64,000 nt of DNA. It comes from Halomonas sp. HL-48 (GTDB lineage Bacteria; Pseudomonadota; Gammaproteobacteria; Pseudomonadales; Halomonadaceae). The stretch lies in assembly GCF_001314875.1 (NCBI RefSeq), contig NZ_LJZS01000001.1, positions 248,001 to 312,000 of the forward strand, read 5' to 3'. Below, in pieces: positions 28,135 to 38,689 of this stretch (positions are counted from its first letter, which is position 1; each line of letters opens with the position of its first letter). The translations under genes were made by a program, and so were the position numbers. The notes below the pieces were generated by a model. That model saw only the letters and a program-made list of their open reading frames with translations, ran no database searches and was not told the origin of the DNA.

Positions 28135-30357
28135 TTGTCCGACGCTGTTTCCGCCCAGGTGCTCAAAATTGCCCTGCCGTCGCCCCTGCGGCGCCTGTTT
28201 GACTATCTCCCCCATCGACAGACGCCGCCCGGCGGCTGGCAGCCTGGCCTGCGCGTGCGCGTGCCGTTCGGTCGTCGCGAGGTCGTCGGGGTGATTATCG
28301 AACTCACCGACAAAAGCGAGCTGCCGCGAGCGCAGCTACGCCAAGTCAGCGACACCCTCGACGATGCGCCGCTACCGGCGGATTGGCGCTGGCTGTGCCA
28401 GTTTGCCGCCCGCTATTACCAGCACAGTCTGGGCGATACGCTGCACATGGCGATGCCCGCGCGGCTGCGCCAGGGCCACCCCATGGCGGGCCGGACGCAA
28501 ACGCTCTGGCGGGCGGCGGGGACCGCCGACGACGAACGCCTGGCCCGGGCGCCGAAGCAGGCCGAGCTACACGCGCTGCTACAACAGCACCCCCACGGAT
28601 TGCCGGGTCGCGCGGTCAGCGCCCATGGGTTCAGCCGCGACCAGCTGCTGGCCCTTGAAAAAAAGGGCCTCGCCCACGCCCAGGACATCACGCTCACTGC
28701 CCCTCTGCCACCCAGCGGCAGCTTGCTAGGCAGTCCGGCGCTGCCGCTTAATCGCGAACAGGCAACGGCCCTGGCCGCGCTCCACGAAAAGCTTGATGAT
28801 TATCACCCCTGCCTGCTGGAAGGCGTCACCGGCAGCGGCAAGACCGAAGTCTACCTGCAACTGATCGAAGCCGTCGCCGCCAAGGGCAAGCAGTCCCTCG
28901 TCCTGGTGCCGGAAATCGGCCTCACGCCGCAGACGCTTGCCCGCTTCAAGAATCGCTTCCGGGTGCCTGTCGTTGCGCTGCACTCAGGCCTCACCGACCC
29001 CGAACGCCTGGACGTCTGGGAGGCCGCTGCCAGCGGCCGGGCGCTGATCATCATCGGTACCCGCTCGGCGATCTTCACGCCACTGGCCAACCCAGGGGCA
29101 ATTATCGTCGACGAGGAACACGACGGCTCGTACAAGCAGCAGGACGGCCTGCGGTACCACGCCCGCGACCTGGCCGTCGCCCGCGCCCACCGCCACAAGA
29201 TTCCGCTGCTGCTGGGCAGCGCCACACCGTCCCTGGAAAGCCTGCAGCAGGCCCTGTCGGGAGCGTATCGGCACTTACGTCTGACCCAGCGCCCTAGCCG
29301 CCATCCGCCCGCCAAGCTCGAGCTGGTGGATATGCGCCACCAGCGACGCCAGGGCGGCCTGCTGCCGGCGTCGCTCACCGCCATCAAGAACACCCTGGCC
29401 GGCGGCAAGCAGGTGCTGATTTTCATCAACCGACGGGGGTTTGCGCCCACCCTTGCCTGTCACGCCTGCGGCTGGATTGCCGAATGCGGCCAGTGCGATG
29501 CCCGCATGACCCTGCATCGCCAACCGCCGCTGCTCGCCTGCCATCATTGCGATAGCCGCCGCGGCCTGCCGGATGCCTGCCCGGACTGCGGCAGCGGCGA
29601 CCTGCGCGCGTTAGGGAGCGGCACCGAACGCACCGAGGAAACCCTGCAGAGCCTGTTCCCCAAGACCACGGTGCAGCGCATCGACCGCGACAGCACGCGA
29701 AAAAAGGACAGCTTCGAACAGATGTTAAAGGAGATCCAGCGCGGCGAACCCTGCCTGCTGGTGGGCACCCAGATGCTGGCCAAGGGCCACCACCTGCCCC
29801 ACGTCACCCTGGTCGTGGTGGTCAATGCCGACGGCGGCCTTTACGCCGCTGACTTCCGCGCCCTGGAGCATAGCGCGCAGCTTCTCGAGCAGGTAGCGGG
29901 GCGCGCCGGGCGGGCCGTTCACCCGGGCCGCGTCCTGGTGCAGACCCTGCACCCTGACGACCCACACCTTGGCCAGCTGGCCGAACACGGCTACGGCGCC
30001 CTGGCGCGCCACCTGCTGGAGGAGCGACGCCTGGCGAAGCTACCGCCGTTTTGCTTTATGGCGCTGCTGCGCATTGAAAGCCCCAAGGAAGACGCCGCCC
30101 TTGCCCTGGGGCAGCAGGCCGCCCAAGCGCTGCGCGAGTGGCTAACCCAGTCGGCCACGCCGGCACGCTGCCTGGGGCCGGTGCCCGCGCCGATGGAGCG
30201 CCGTCAGAACCGCTACCACCTGCAGGTCATGCTCGCCGCCGACAAGCGCAGCCAGCTGCATGCCGCCGCCAGCTGGCTGGTGCAGTGGCTCGAGGTCAAC
30301 CGCGACGCACGCCGGGTTCGCTGGTCGATCGATATCGACCCCCAAAGCCTGTCCTAG
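28135..30357 (+). CDS. priA: Primosomal replication restart helicase PriA
   Basis: SF2 3'-to-5' helicase that reloads the replisome at collapsed forks. The 740 residues comprise the 3'-DNA-binding domain (about 1-105), a winged helix, and a helicase core with GVTGSGKTEVY and DEEHDGSYKQ. Zinc ribbons follow with CHACGWIAECGQCD and CHHCDSRRGLPDACPDCGSGDL (eight cysteines), then helicase C (GTQMLAKGHHLPHV) and the C-terminal domain. The start is the TTG at 28135, four bases after GGAGG; no in-frame ATG fits the conserved N-terminus. Confidence 0.95.
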   Translation: MSDAVSAQVLKIALPSPLRRLFDYLPHRQTPPGGWQPGLRVRVPFGRREVVGVIIELTDKSELPRAQLRQVSDTLDDAPLPADWRWLCQFAARYYQHSLGDTLHMAMPARLRQGHPMAGRTQTLWRAAGTADDERLARAPKQAELHALLQQHPHGLPGRAVSAHGFSRDQLLALEKKGLAHAQDITLTAPLPPSGSLLGSPALPLNREQATALAALHEKLDDYHPCLLEGVTGSGKTEVYLQLIEAVAAKGKQSLVLVPEIGLTPQTLARFKNRFRVPVVALHSGLTDPERLDVWEAAASGRALIIIGTRSAIFTPLANPGAIIVDEEHDGSYKQQDGLRYHARDLAVARAHRHKIPLLLGSATPSLESLQQALSGAYRHLRLTQRPSRHPPAKLELVDMRHQRRQGGLLPASLTAIKNTLAGGKQVLIFINRRGFAPTLACHACGWIAECGQCDARMTLHRQPPLLACHHCDSRRGLPDACPDCGSGDLRALGSGTERTEETLQSLFPKTTVQRIDRDSTRKKDSFEQMLKEIQRGEPCLLVGTQMLAKGHHLPHVTLVVVVNADGGLYAADFRALEHSAQLLEQVAGRAGRAVHPGRVLVQTLHPDDPHLGQLAEHGYGALARHLLEERRLAKLPPFCFMALLRIESPKEDAALALGQQAAQALREWLTQSATPARCLGPVPAPMERRQNRYHLQVMLAADKRSQLHAAASWLVQWLEVNRDARRVRWSIDIDPQSLS

Positions 30358-30398
30358 CGCTTTTCAACAAACATTAAAACAGCGACTTGCATAACGCG

Positions 30399-30500
30399 GG
30401 TGCCAGGGCAGGTTGTAGCGAGGTTCTTTCGCCCATGGATGGCGAAAGTAGCGCCCAGGGAGGGGTTCACAGCGCCCTCGCGGAAACCTGCCCTGGCGCC
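30399..30500. repeat. Nested inverted-repeat element between priA and argS
   Basis: Outer arms of 16 bases (30399-30414 and 30485-30500; GGTGCCAGGGCAGGTT and its complement with one G-T wobble) enclose a second perfect hairpin, CTTTCGCC / GGCGAAAG, at 30426-30448. The two-stem layout of about 100 bases is too elaborate for a simple terminator and has no T-run. It resembles a REP/MITE-like intergenic element or a structured RNA. Not seen elsewhere in this window. Confidence 0.55.
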
Positions 30501-30537
30501 AATACGTTGAGAGATCCGCTTGTTTGACGACACGCCT

Positions 30538-30565
30538 TTGAAACTGCGGCGCAATTGCCGATAAT
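30538..30565 (+). promoter_or_regulatory. Promoter for argS
   Basis: TTGAAA, 16 bases, GATAAT, giving a start near 30572 and a leader of about 54 bases. Confidence 0.5.
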
Positions 30566-30625
30566 GGTCGCCCTACTGGCACACCTCGTACAGATGCGCA
30601 CACGCTGCCTTAACCGGATACCTAG

Positions 30626-32311
30626 ATGAAAGACACGATTACTTCACTGCTCGACGGCGCGGTTGCTGCGCTCAAGCACCAAGGCGTGCTGCCTGCTGAT
30701 CTCCAGCCCACCATCAAGGTGGACCCCACCAAGGACAAAGCCCACGGTGATTACGCCACCAACCTGGCGCTGATGCTGGCCAAGCCCGCCGGCATGAAGC
30801 CCCGCGAACTGGCTGACGCCCTGGTGGCAGCCCTGCCCGACAGCGATGCGATCCAGAAAACCGAGATTGCCGGCCCAGGCTTCATCAACTTTTTCGCCGC
30901 TTCCGACGCCGCCGCGCAAATCGTCGCCCAGGTGCTCGACAGCGGCGACGCCTTCGGGCGCAGCCTGATCGGCAAGGGCGAAAAAGTGCAGGTGGAATTC
31001 GTCTCCGCCAATCCGACCGGCCCCCTGCACGTCGGCCACGGCCGGGGCGCAGCGATTGGCGACTGCCTGTGTCGTCTGCTTGCCGCCAGCGGTTACGACG
31101 TGACCCGTGAGTTCTACTACAACGACGCCGGAGCGCAAATCGACAATCTGGCGCGCTCGGTACAGGCGCGCGCCAAAGGACTTGGCCCCGAGGATGACAG
31201 CTGGCCGGAAGACGGCTATCGCGGCGACTACATCATTGATGTGGCCAAAGACTTCATGGCGGGCGAAACAGTCACCGCCGACGACCGCGAAGTCACAGCC
31301 AGCGCCAACCCCAACGACCTGGACGCCATTCAGGCGTTTGCGGTGGCCTGGCTTCGCCGCGAGCAGGACCTGGACCTGAAGGCCTTCGGCGTCGAATTCG
31401 ACGTCTACTTTCTCGAATCGTCGCTGTACGCCGACGGCAAGGTGGACGCCACGGTCGAAAAGCTCATTGCCGCGGGCCATACCTATGAAGAAGACGGCGC
31501 CATGTGGCTGCGTACGACCGATTTCGGCGATGACAAAGACCGCGTGATGCGCAAGCGCGAAGGCGGCTATACCTACTTCCTGCCCGACGTGGCCTACCAC
31601 CTGGACAAATGGCAGCGCGGTTTCAAGACGGTGATCAACGAACAGGGCGCCGACCATCACTCGACGGTGACCCGCGTACGCGCCGGCCTGCAGGCGCTGG
31701 AAGTCGGCATTCCCAAGGGCTGGCCCGACTATGTGCTGCATCAGATGGTCATGGTGACCCGCTCGGGCGTTGAGGTAAAACTCTCCAAGCGCGCCGGCAG
31801 CTATGTCACCGTGCGTGACCTGATCGACGAAGTCGGCCGCGACGCCACGCGCTTTTTCCTCGCCGCCCGCCGCGCCGACTCACAGCTGACCTTCGATATC
31901 GATCTGGCCCGTTCGCAGTCCAACGACAACCCGGTGTATTACATCCAGTACGCCCACGCGCGGGTGTGCAGCATGCTGCGCAAGGCCGAAGCGGCTGGCC
32001 AGCCCTTCGACCACGACCTGGCGCTGGCCAACCTGGCCTTGCTCGACAGCGACCAGGAACGCGCCGTACTCAACCGTCTGGCCCGCTACCCCGAAGTGGT
32101 CGAGAACGCCACCCGCAACCGCGAGCCCCAGCAGATTGCCCAGTACCTGCTGGACCTGGCGGGCGATTTCCACACCTGCTACAACGCCGTCAAGGTCATG
32201 GTCGACGATGCGACCTTGCGCAACACCCGGCTGGCGCTGGGCCTTGCGACCCGCCAGGTGTTGCGCAATGGACTGGACCTGATGGGCGTCAGCGCCCCCG
32301 AGGAGATGTAA
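30626..32311 (+). CDS. argS: Arginyl-tRNA synthetase
   Basis: Class I synthetase charging tRNA-Arg. The 561 residues have the N-terminal Add-1 domain (1-110), the HIGH motif as HVGH at 135-138 ([15 protein letters not shown]), the KMSKS-like loop [12 protein letters not shown] and a DALR anticodon-binding C-terminus. Followed three bases later by an FtsN-like SPOR gene, then hslVU: an arrangement also found in Pseudomonas. Confidence 0.97.
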   Translation: MKDTITSLLDGAVAALKHQGVLPADLQPTIKVDPTKDKAHGDYATNLALMLAKPAGMKPRELADALVAALPDSDAIQKTEIAGPGFINFFAASDAAAQIVAQVLDSGDAFGRSLIGKGEKVQVEFVSANPTGPLHVGHGRGAAIGDCLCRLLAASGYDVTREFYYNDAGAQIDNLARSVQARAKGLGPEDDSWPEDGYRGDYIIDVAKDFMAGETVTADDREVTASANPNDLDAIQAFAVAWLRREQDLDLKAFGVEFDVYFLESSLYADGKVDATVEKLIAAGHTYEEDGAMWLRTTDFGDDKDRVMRKREGGYTYFLPDVAYHLDKWQRGFKTVINEQGADHHSTVTRVRAGLQALEVGIPKGWPDYVLHQMVMVTRSGVEVKLSKRAGSYVTVRDLIDEVGRDATRFFLAARRADSQLTFDIDLARSQSNDNPVYYIQYAHARVCSMLRKAEAAGQPFDHDLALANLALLDSDQERAVLNRLARYPEVVENATRNREPQQIAQYLLDLAGDFHTCYNAVKVMVDDATLRNTRLALGLATRQVLRNGLDLMGVSAPEEM

Positions 32312-32314
32312 GTA

Positions 32315-33037
32315 ATGGCCACTCCGCGTAAAAAGCCCACCCGGCGCGGCGCCACAAGCCAGCGTAAACCCGCCCGCCGATCAGGCGGCGGGTTTCGCTT
32401 GCCCGGCTGGCTGTGGGGGTTGGCAGGCGTTGCCGCGGGGTTCTTCCTCGCCCAGCACCAGCATGGCACCGCTCCCTGGCAGGAGCCGCCGGAAGAAGCC
32501 GCTCAAACGGCCTCGGAGCCGGACGCTGCCGAGCGAGAAGCCCGCGAAGCCGCGCGGGAAACCGAGGCGTCAGCGGAATCCTCGATGCCCACCTTCGAGT
32601 TCTATACCCTGCTGCCTGAAACCGAGGTTATCGCCCCGGGCGTCGCACCGGCATCGACCGTTGATAAGCCGGCGGCCGCCGCGACGGATGACACGACCGA
32701 CGACGAGAAGGTCGACGACCCGATCGCCCAGGTCATTGCCGCCAACATGCGCCCGGAGGAGCAGGTAACCACCGCGCAGCAAGCGGCCAATGATGATGAG
32801 GATGCCCGCTACGTGTTGCAGGCGGCGTCGTTTCGCGAGCTCGGCGACGCCGAACAGCTCCGCGAACGCCTGCGCAACCTGAGCCTGCTGGCGCAGATCA
32901 GCGAGATTCAGGCCAACGGCAGCACCTGGCATCGCGTCCAGGTCGGCCCCTACGATGACACCCGCGAGCTCAATCGGGCGCAGGATTTAATGACCACCCA
33001 GGGCATCGAGCCACTGCTGATTCAGTTGCAAAACTAA
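32315..33037 (+). CDS. SPOR domain protein, FtsN-like
   Basis: 240-residue bitopic protein. A strongly basic cytoplasmic N-terminus (PRKKPTRRGATSQRKPARRS) is followed by a single TM at about 29-46 (LPGWLWGLAGVAAGFFLA), a long acidic and Ala-rich linker, and a C-terminal SPOR domain at about 165-238 (YVLQAASFRELGDAEQLRERL ... WHRVQVGPYDD). SPOR domains bind denuded glycan at the septum. Position between argS and hslV is that of the FtsN-like protein in pseudomonads, so a role in division is likely; overall sequence outside SPOR is not conserved enough to assert ftsN. Confidence 0.85.
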   Translation: MATPRKKPTRRGATSQRKPARRSGGGFRLPGWLWGLAGVAAGFFLAQHQHGTAPWQEPPEEAAQTASEPDAAEREAREAARETEASAESSMPTFEFYTLLPETEVIAPGVAPASTVDKPAAAATDDTTDDEKVDDPIAQVIAANMRPEEQVTTAQQAANDDEDARYVLQAASFRELGDAEQLRERLRNLSLLAQISEIQANGSTWHRVQVGPYDDTRELNRAQDLMTTQGIEPLLIQLQN

Positions 33038-33058
33038 GAAAGCCTTTCTGAATACCCG

Positions 33059-33094
33059 GCGGGCGGTTGATTTTTTATCGGCCGCCCGCATTTT
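33059..33094 (+). terminator. Probable terminator after the SPOR gene
   Basis: GCGGGCGG / CCGCCCGC stem with a 15-base loop, followed by ATTTTG. It lies 21 bases after the stop and before the hslV ribosome binding site, separating argS-SPOR from hslVU. Confidence 0.55.
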
Positions 33095-33172
33095 GTTGGG
33101 AACCGCTTTTACAATGGTCGCACCGCGACCCGACCGTCATCGGGAGCACGTCTCCCCCAAGGAGTTATCTCC

Positions 33173-33706
33173 ATGACCACCATCGTATCCGTTCGTCGCG
33201 GCAACCAAGTCGCCCTGGCAGGTGACGGCCAGGTATCGCTGGGCAACACCGTGATGAAAGGCAACGCCAGCAAGGTTCGCCGCCTCTATCGTGGCAAGGT
33301 GCTGGCCGGCTTTGCAGGCGGAACCGCCGACGCCTTCACCCTGTTTGAGCGTTTCGAAGCCCAGCTTGAAAAATACCAGGGTCACCTGACCAAGGCCGCC
33401 GTTGAGCTTGCCAAGGACTGGCGCACCGACCGCGCACTACGCCGCCTGGAAGCGCTGCTCGCCGTGGCTGACCATAGCGCCTCGTTGATCATTACCGGCA
33501 ACGGCGACGTGGTGGAGCCGGAGCGCGGCATCATCGCCATCGGTTCCGGCGGCAACTATGCTCAGGCAAGCGCCCGCGCGCTGCTCGAAAACACCGAGCT
33601 GGGCGCCCGCGACATTACCGAGAAATCCCTCGCCATCGCCGGTGACATCTGCGTGTTCACCAATCATCACATCACGCTTGAAGAGCTGAACATCAACGAA
33701 CGTTGA
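33173..33706 (+). CDS. hslV: ATP-dependent protease peptidase subunit HslV
   Basis: Proteasome-beta-like threonine peptidase of the HslUV (ClpQY) protease. The 177 residues begin MTTIVSVRR, with Thr2 exposed as nucleophile after Met removal; [22 protein letters not shown] and [20 protein letters not shown] are diagnostic. Preceded by AAGGAG and followed 11 bases later by hslU. I could not recognise a sigma-32 promoter upstream. Confidence 0.97.
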   Translation: MTTIVSVRRGNQVALAGDGQVSLGNTVMKGNASKVRRLYRGKVLAGFAGGTADAFTLFERFEAQLEKYQGHLTKAAVELAKDWRTDRALRRLEALLAVADHSASLIITGNGDVVEPERGIIAIGSGGNYAQASARALLENTELGARDITEKSLAIAGDICVFTNHHITLEELNINER

Positions 33707-33717
33707 GGCCACCTTTT

Positions 33718-35040
33718 ATGACCCAGATGACACCCCGCGAAATCGTCCACGCCCTGGACCAGTACATCATTGGCCAGCAAGACGCCAAACGCGCCGTCGC
33801 CATTGCATTGCGCAACCGCTGGCGCCGCATGCAGCTGGACGACGAGCTGCGCCCGGAGGTCACGCCCAAGAACATCCTGATGATCGGCCCCACCGGCGTG
33901 GGCAAGACCGAAATCGCCCGCCGCCTCGCCAAGCTGGCGCGGGCACCGTTCATCAAAGTGGAAGCCACCAAGTTTACCGAAGTGGGCTATGTGGGCCGCG
34001 ACGTCGAATCGATCATCCGCGACCTGATCGAAGCGGCGATCAAGATGGTGCGCGAACACGCCAAGGAAGAAGTCGGTCACCGTGCCGAGGACGCGGCGGA
34101 AGACCGTATCCTCGACGCGCTGCTGCCACCGCCCCGCGGCCAGGAAGACAAGCCCCGCGACGACAGCGGCACACGCCAGACTTTCCGCAAGAAGCTGCGC
34201 GAAGGCCAGCTGGACGATAAGGAAATCGACATCGAGATTTCCGCCCAGGGTCAGGGCATCGACATCATGACCCCGCCGGGTATGGAAGAAATGACCAGCC
34301 AGCTGCAGAGCCTGTTTTCCAACATGGGTCAGCAGAAGCGCGAAAACCGCCGCGTGAAGGTCAAAGAAGCCTTCGGCCTGCTGCGCGACGAAGAAGCCAG
34401 CAAGCTGGTCAACGAAGAGGAAATCAAGGCCCGCGCCGTGGAAGCGGTCGAGCAGCACGGCATCGTCTTTCTCGACGAGATCGACAAGGTCGCCAAGGGC
34501 AGTGGCCAGTCAAGCGGCGGCGAAGTCTCCCGCGAGGGCGTGCAGCGTGACCTGCTGCCGTTGATCGAAGGCTCGACCGTGTCGACCAAGTACGGCATGG
34601 TCAAAACCGACCACATCCTGTTCATCGCGTCGGGGGCTTTCCACCTATCCCGGCCGTCGGACCTGATTCCCGAACTGCAGGGCCGCCTGCCCATCCGCGT
34701 CGAGCTGGATGCGCTGACGCCGGGTGATTTCAAGCGTATCCTGACCGAGCCGTCGGCATCACTGACACGGCAGTACACGGCATTGCTGGCCACCGAAGGA
34801 CTCGACGTTGAGTTTACTGAGGATGGCATCGAGCGGATTGCCCAGATCTCCTGGCAGGTCAACGAGGGCACCGAAAATATCGGCGCGCGCCGCCTGCATA
34901 CCGTCATGGAGCGGCTGCTCGAAGAGGCCTCCTTCAAGGGCGGCGACATGGAAAGCCCGCTGGTGATCGACGCCGACTACGTCAATGCCCAACTGGGCGA
35001 GTTAGCCGTCGACGAAGATCTGTCGCGCTATATCCTCTAA
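33718..35040 (+). CDS. hslU: HslU ATPase, unfoldase subunit of HslUV
   Basis: AAA+ unfoldase that feeds substrates into HslV. The 440 residues have Walker [10 protein letters not shown], the pore loop GYVGRDVES, the I domain (about 110-240), Walker [10 protein letters not shown], sensor GRLPIRVEL, and the C-terminal tail DLSRYIL, which inserts into HslV to activate it. ATG 33718 is preferred over an in-frame TTG 15 bases upstream; GAGG lies about 12 bases before it. Confidence 0.97.
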   Translation: MTQMTPREIVHALDQYIIGQQDAKRAVAIALRNRWRRMQLDDELRPEVTPKNILMIGPTGVGKTEIARRLAKLARAPFIKVEATKFTEVGYVGRDVESIIRDLIEAAIKMVREHAKEEVGHRAEDAAEDRILDALLPPPRGQEDKPRDDSGTRQTFRKKLREGQLDDKEIDIEISAQGQGIDIMTPPGMEEMTSQLQSLFSNMGQQKRENRRVKVKEAFGLLRDEEASKLVNEEEIKARAVEAVEQHGIVFLDEIDKVAKGSGQSSGGEVSREGVQRDLLPLIEGSTVSTKYGMVKTDHILFIASGAFHLSRPSDLIPELQGRLPIRVELDALTPGDFKRILTEPSASLTRQYTALLATEGLDVEFTEDGIERIAQISWQVNEGTENIGARRLHTVMERLLEEASFKGGDMESPLVIDADYVNAQLGELAVDEDLSRYIL

Positions 35041-35046
35041 CGCGCT

Positions 35047-35068
35047 GGCTCGGCAGGGATGCCGAGCC
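35047..35068 (+). terminator. Hairpin after hslU
   Basis: A perfect 9-bp stem GGCTCGGCA / TGCCGAGCC with tetraloop GGGA, starting six bases after the hslU stop. There is no T-run, so it may be an attenuator or mRNA-stabilising stem rather than a full terminator. Confidence 0.5.
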
Positions 35069-35117
35069 TGGGTGTGCCCTGAGGGCTACCCGACGCCAAG
35101 CCTAATTGAGGTACGAT

Positions 35118-35501
35118 ATGACTGCTCCCACCCCGACCCGCGTTCACTATCATAAGCCGACCCGCGAGCTGGAACTTGGCTACGCCAACGGCGAAAGCTA
35201 TCGCCTGCCGGTGGAGCTGCTGCGCGTCTACTCGCCCTCCGCCGAGGTGCGCGGCCACGGTGGCGACACGGCCGTGCTACAGGTCGGAAAGAAAGATGTG
35301 GGGCTACAGAACATCACCCCCGCCGGCAACTACGCCCTCAAGCTGCACTTTGACGACGGCCACGACAGCGGGTTGTTCAGTTGGAACTACCTTTACGAGC
35401 TGGCCCAGCATCAAAGCGAGTACTGGGAAAATTACCTGCAGCGGCTTGACGAGGCCAGCGCTTCCCGCGAGCCTGCCAGCATCCAGTTCAAGCAGCTGTG
35501 A
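35118..35501 (+). CDS. DUF971 (gamma-butyrobetaine hydroxylase N-terminal-like) protein
   Basis: 127-residue protein of the DUF971/GBBH-N family: YHKPTRELELGYANGESYRLPVELLRVYSPSAEVRGHG, GLQNITPAGNYALKLHFDDGHDSGLFSWNYLYEL. In Pseudomonas the same gene follows hslU; a role in iron-sulfur or metal handling is discussed for relatives, but no function is established from sequence. ATG 35118 has GAGG six bases upstream. Confidence 0.88.
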   Translation: MTAPTPTRVHYHKPTRELELGYANGESYRLPVELLRVYSPSAEVRGHGGDTAVLQVGKKDVGLQNITPAGNYALKLHFDDGHDSGLFSWNYLYELAQHQSEYWENYLQRLDEASASREPASIQFKQL

Positions 35502-35623
35502 CGTCGCGCCCCAGCGGCAAACGCAGACAAGCCAGGGCGGACAAGGCTACAATGGCGCCAACCTTTTAATGCGACGACCGCCTGGTCGACGCTCTTCGCC
35601 TCGAACTCGGGAGCTAGAGCCCC

Positions 35624-36388
35624 ATGAGCCCCATGAGCCCCACGGATAAGCGCACCACCCATTTTGGTTACCAGGAAGTCCCGCTCGACGAAAAAGCCTC
35701 CAGGGTTGCCGACGTGTTTCATTCGGTCGCCGCACGCTATGACGTTATGAACGACCTGATGTCGATGGGCATTCACCGCGTCTGGAAGCGCCTGACCATC
35801 GAGCGCGCAGGGGTGCGGCCCGGTCACCACGTCCTTGACATCGCCGGCGGCACCGGCGACTTAACGCTTAAATTTTCGCGTTTGGTCGGCCCGCGCGGCA
35901 AAGTCGTGTTGGCTGACATCAACGCCTCCATGCTCAACGTGGGGCGCGACAAGCTGATGGACAACGGCGTGGGCAGCAACGTCGAGTACGTCCAGGCCAA
36001 CGCCGAGTGCCTGCCGTTCCCCGACAACAGCTTCGACTGCATCACCATTGCCTTCGGCCTGCGCAACGTCACCGACAAGGATGCCGCGCTGCGCTCCATG
36101 GCGCGGGTACTCAAGCCGGGCGGTCGCCTGCTGGTACTGGAGTTTTCCAAACCCAACAACCCGCTGCTGTCGAAAGCCTACGACGAATACTCCTTCCGCC
36201 TGCTGCCCAAGATGGGCGAGCTGGTGGCGGGCGACGGCGAAAGCTACCGCTACCTGGCCGAATCGATCCGCATGCACCCCGATCAGGACACCCTGAAGAG
36301 CATGATGGAAAACGCCGGGCTGGAGCGGGTCGAATACACCAACCTGACCGGCGGCATCGTCGCGCTTCACCGCGGCATCAAGTTATGA
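35624..36388 (+). CDS. ubiE: Ubiquinone/menaquinone C-methyltransferase UbiE
   Basis: SAM-dependent methylation of the benzoquinol ring (demethylmenaquinone as well) on the cytoplasmic membrane face. The 254 residues have motif [27 protein letters not shown] [15 protein letters not shown], and [27 protein letters not shown]. The start lies in three tandem copies of a 9-base unit (35617-35643) that supply two in-frame ATGs (35624, 35633); GGAG spacing favours the first. First gene of ubiE-ubiJ-ubiB. Confidence 0.96.
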   Translation: MSPMSPTDKRTTHFGYQEVPLDEKASRVADVFHSVAARYDVMNDLMSMGIHRVWKRLTIERAGVRPGHHVLDIAGGTGDLTLKFSRLVGPRGKVVLADINASMLNVGRDKLMDNGVGSNVEYVQANAECLPFPDNSFDCITIAFGLRNVTDKDAALRSMARVLKPGGRLLVLEFSKPNNPLLSKAYDEYSFRLLPKMGELVAGDGESYRYLAESIRMHPDQDTLKSMMENAGLERVEYTNLTGGIVALHRGIKL

Positions 36389-36410
36389 CACCAACCACCG
36401 AGAGGTCAGC

Positions 36411-37049
36411 ATGCTGGTAACCCCGACCCTGTTGCTGGCCGGATGTGAACGCACGTTGAACGCCCTTCTCGCCCGCGACCCGGCGTCACCTGCAAGGCTG
36501 GCGGCGCTGGCGGGCAGCCGCTTGCTGGTGCGCTTTGAGCAGCCGCATCTGGCGCTGGTCATGCACTATCATGCGAAAGGGATTGACCTGCTGCGCGGCG
36601 ACGATCTGGACGACAGGCATGCCGATGCAGTGGTCGAACTGACCCCGGAAACCCTGTCGGCCTGGCTGGGCGGTGCTTCGGTCGAGCAGTTGATGTTCGA
36701 GGGCATACTGGCTATCCGCGGCCAGGTGCACCTGCTGGAAGCAACGCGCACGCTGCTGCTGGACCTGGATCTCGACTGGGAAAACGAACTGGCCCGCTGG
36801 CTGGGTGACGCCCCTGCCCACTCGCTGGCCGAGGGGATGCGGCGAGCCGCCGGGTGGGGCCTGCGCACCCGCGACGAACTGTTGCAGGACGTCTCCGAAT
36901 ACGTCTTCGAAGAGGCCCGCCTACTCCCCGGCCGTCAGCAGCGCGATGTATTGCGCGATCAACTGACCTCGCTGGAGGTGGCCACCGACCGCCTCGAAGC
37001 ACGCTTCAGGCGCCTCGACCGACGGCTACGCGCGGGGGCCCGCCAATGA
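36411..37049 (+). CDS. ubiJ: Ubiquinone biosynthesis accessory factor UbiJ
   Basis: SCP2-domain lipid-binding protein that scaffolds the soluble Ubi complex with UbiK. The 212 residues have an N-terminal SCP2 fold (about 10-120) and a helical, charged C-terminus ([32 protein letters not shown]) able to form a coiled coil with UbiK. GAGAGG precedes the ATG. The stop overlaps the ubiB start (ATGA). Confidence 0.9.
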   Translation: MLVTPTLLLAGCERTLNALLARDPASPARLAALAGSRLLVRFEQPHLALVMHYHAKGIDLLRGDDLDDRHADAVVELTPETLSAWLGGASVEQLMFEGILAIRGQVHLLEATRTLLLDLDLDWENELARWLGDAPAHSLAEGMRRAAGWGLRTRDELLQDVSEYVFEEARLLPGRQQRDVLRDQLTSLEVATDRLEARFRRLDRRLRAGARQ

Positions 37050-38668
37050 GCCTGCGGCTTTTTCGCATCAGCTGGGTGATTGCCCGCCACCGACTGGATA
37101 CGCTGCTGCCGCTGGATCGGCTGCCCTGGTGGCTACGCTTTCTGCTGTGGTTTTCGCCGCTGCGCCTGATGCCCATCGGCCAGCGCTCACGCGGCGAGCG
37201 CCTGCGGCTGGCGCTCGAGACGCTGGGGCCGATCTTTATCAAGTTTGGTCAGATGCTTTCCACCCGCCGCGACCTGCTGCCCGAAGATATCGCTGACGAA
37301 CTCAAACGCCTGCAGGATCAGGTGCCGCCCTTCCCCGGCGAGCACGCGGTCACCCGGGTCGAGAAATCGCTTGAAATGTCGCTCAGCGATGCCTTTGCCT
37401 TTTTCGACCCGGCACCGCTGGCGTCGGCCTCGATCGCCCAGGTCCACGTCGCCCGGCTGCACAGCGGGGAGGACGTGGTGGTCAAGATCATCCGCCCCGG
37501 CATCGATCGCATCATGCGTCAGGACATGGCGCTGATGTACCAGGTGGCCAAGCTGCTAGCCAGGGTGCCCGAAGCGCGTCGACTGCGCCCGGTGGAAGTC
37601 ATCAGGGACTACGAGGCGACGCTGTTCGACGAGCTCGACCTGTACAAGGAAGCCGCCAACACCTCGCAGCTTAAGCGTAATTTCAAGGACTCGCCGCTGC
37701 TGTTCGTGCCGACCATCTACTGGCCGTTCACCCGCCGCCACGTGATGGTCCAGGAGCGCATTCGCGGCGTGCCCGTGGCCGACCTCGAGACCCTCAAGGC
37801 CAACGGCACCAACCTCAAAAAGCTCGCCGAGCGCGGGGTGGAAATCTTCTTCACCCAGGTCTTCCGTGACAATTTCTTCCATGCCGACATGCACCCCGGC
37901 AATATTTTCGTCAACTGTGACAATCCGGAAGACCCCCAATACATCGCCATCGACTGCGGCATTGTGGGCAGCCTCACCCGGGAAGATCAGGATTATCTGG
38001 CGCGCAATCTGCTGGCGTTCTTCCACCAGGATTATTACGAAGTCGCGGCGCTGCACATCGAGTCAGGCTGGGTGGGTGAAAACACCCGCGCCAACGAGTT
38101 TGCGGCGGCCATTCGCACGGTGTGCGAGCCTATACTCGAAAAACCGTTGAAAGATATCTCCTTCGGCCAGGTATTGTTGGGGCTGTTCCAGACCGCGCGG
38201 CGTTTTAATATGGAAGTGCAGCCACAGCTGGTGCTGCTGCAGAAAACCCTGCTCAATATTGAGGGGCTGGGTCGCCAGCTTTACCCTGACCTGGATCTGT
38301 GGAGCACGGCCAAGCCTTACTTGGAACAATGGATGAAGGAGCGAGCTGGCTTCGGGGGGCTATGGCGCTCGCTGAAACGCCAGGCGCCGGAGCTTTCGCA
38401 CCAGTTACCGGAGCTGCCAGTGCTCGCCCACCAGGCACTCAGCCGCATGGAACAGGAACACCGCCAGCGCCATCAGCAGGTAACGGCCATCAGCACCATG
38501 CGACAGCAGCTGGCGCGCCAGGGAAAACGCCACCATCGCCTGCGTATCGGCTTGATTCTGCTGGGCCTGGCACTTGCCTGGCAGCCGCTCTATCAGTGGG
38601 CCAGCGGCCAGCCATGGCCCGTTCTTGTCGCTGCCGGCATCGGCCTGCTGCTGTTGGCATGGCAATAG
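37046..38668 (+). CDS. ubiB: UbiB/ADCK/COQ8-like atypical kinase, ubiquinone biosynthesis
   Basis: Membrane-associated protein-kinase-like ATPase needed for ubiquinone synthesis. The 540 residues carry the KxGQ motif (KFGQ 66-69, [16 protein letters not shown]), the Ala-rich nucleotide loop [19 protein letters not shown], the metal-binding DCG ([11 protein letters not shown]), and two C-terminal TM helices (about 496-538). E. coli UbiB has 546 residues. The true start is the ATG overlapping the ubiJ stop; a much longer open frame upstream is inside ubiJ and has no homology. Confidence 0.96.
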   Translation: MSLRLFRISWVIARHRLDTLLPLDRLPWWLRFLLWFSPLRLMPIGQRSRGERLRLALETLGPIFIKFGQMLSTRRDLLPEDIADELKRLQDQVPPFPGEHAVTRVEKSLEMSLSDAFAFFDPAPLASASIAQVHVARLHSGEDVVVKIIRPGIDRIMRQDMALMYQVAKLLARVPEARRLRPVEVIRDYEATLFDELDLYKEAANTSQLKRNFKDSPLLFVPTIYWPFTRRHVMVQERIRGVPVADLETLKANGTNLKKLAERGVEIFFTQVFRDNFFHADMHPGNIFVNCDNPEDPQYIAIDCGIVGSLTREDQDYLARNLLAFFHQDYYEVAALHIESGWVGENTRANEFAAAIRTVCEPILEKPLKDISFGQVLLGLFQTARRFNMEVQPQLVLLQKTLLNIEGLGRQLYPDLDLWSTAKPYLEQWMKERAGFGGLWRSLKRQAPELSHQLPELPVLAHQALSRMEQEHRQRHQQVTAISTMRQQLARQGKRHHRLRIGLILLGLALAWQPLYQWASGQPWPVLVAAGIGLLLLAWQ

Positions 38669-38689
38669 TTTAAGAACCTGAGGAACCCC

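Noticed and set aside
36854-37045. A 64-residue N-terminal extension of UbiB
   Set aside because: It lies entirely inside ubiJ in another frame. The ATG overlapping the ubiJ stop gives the family length and N-terminus.
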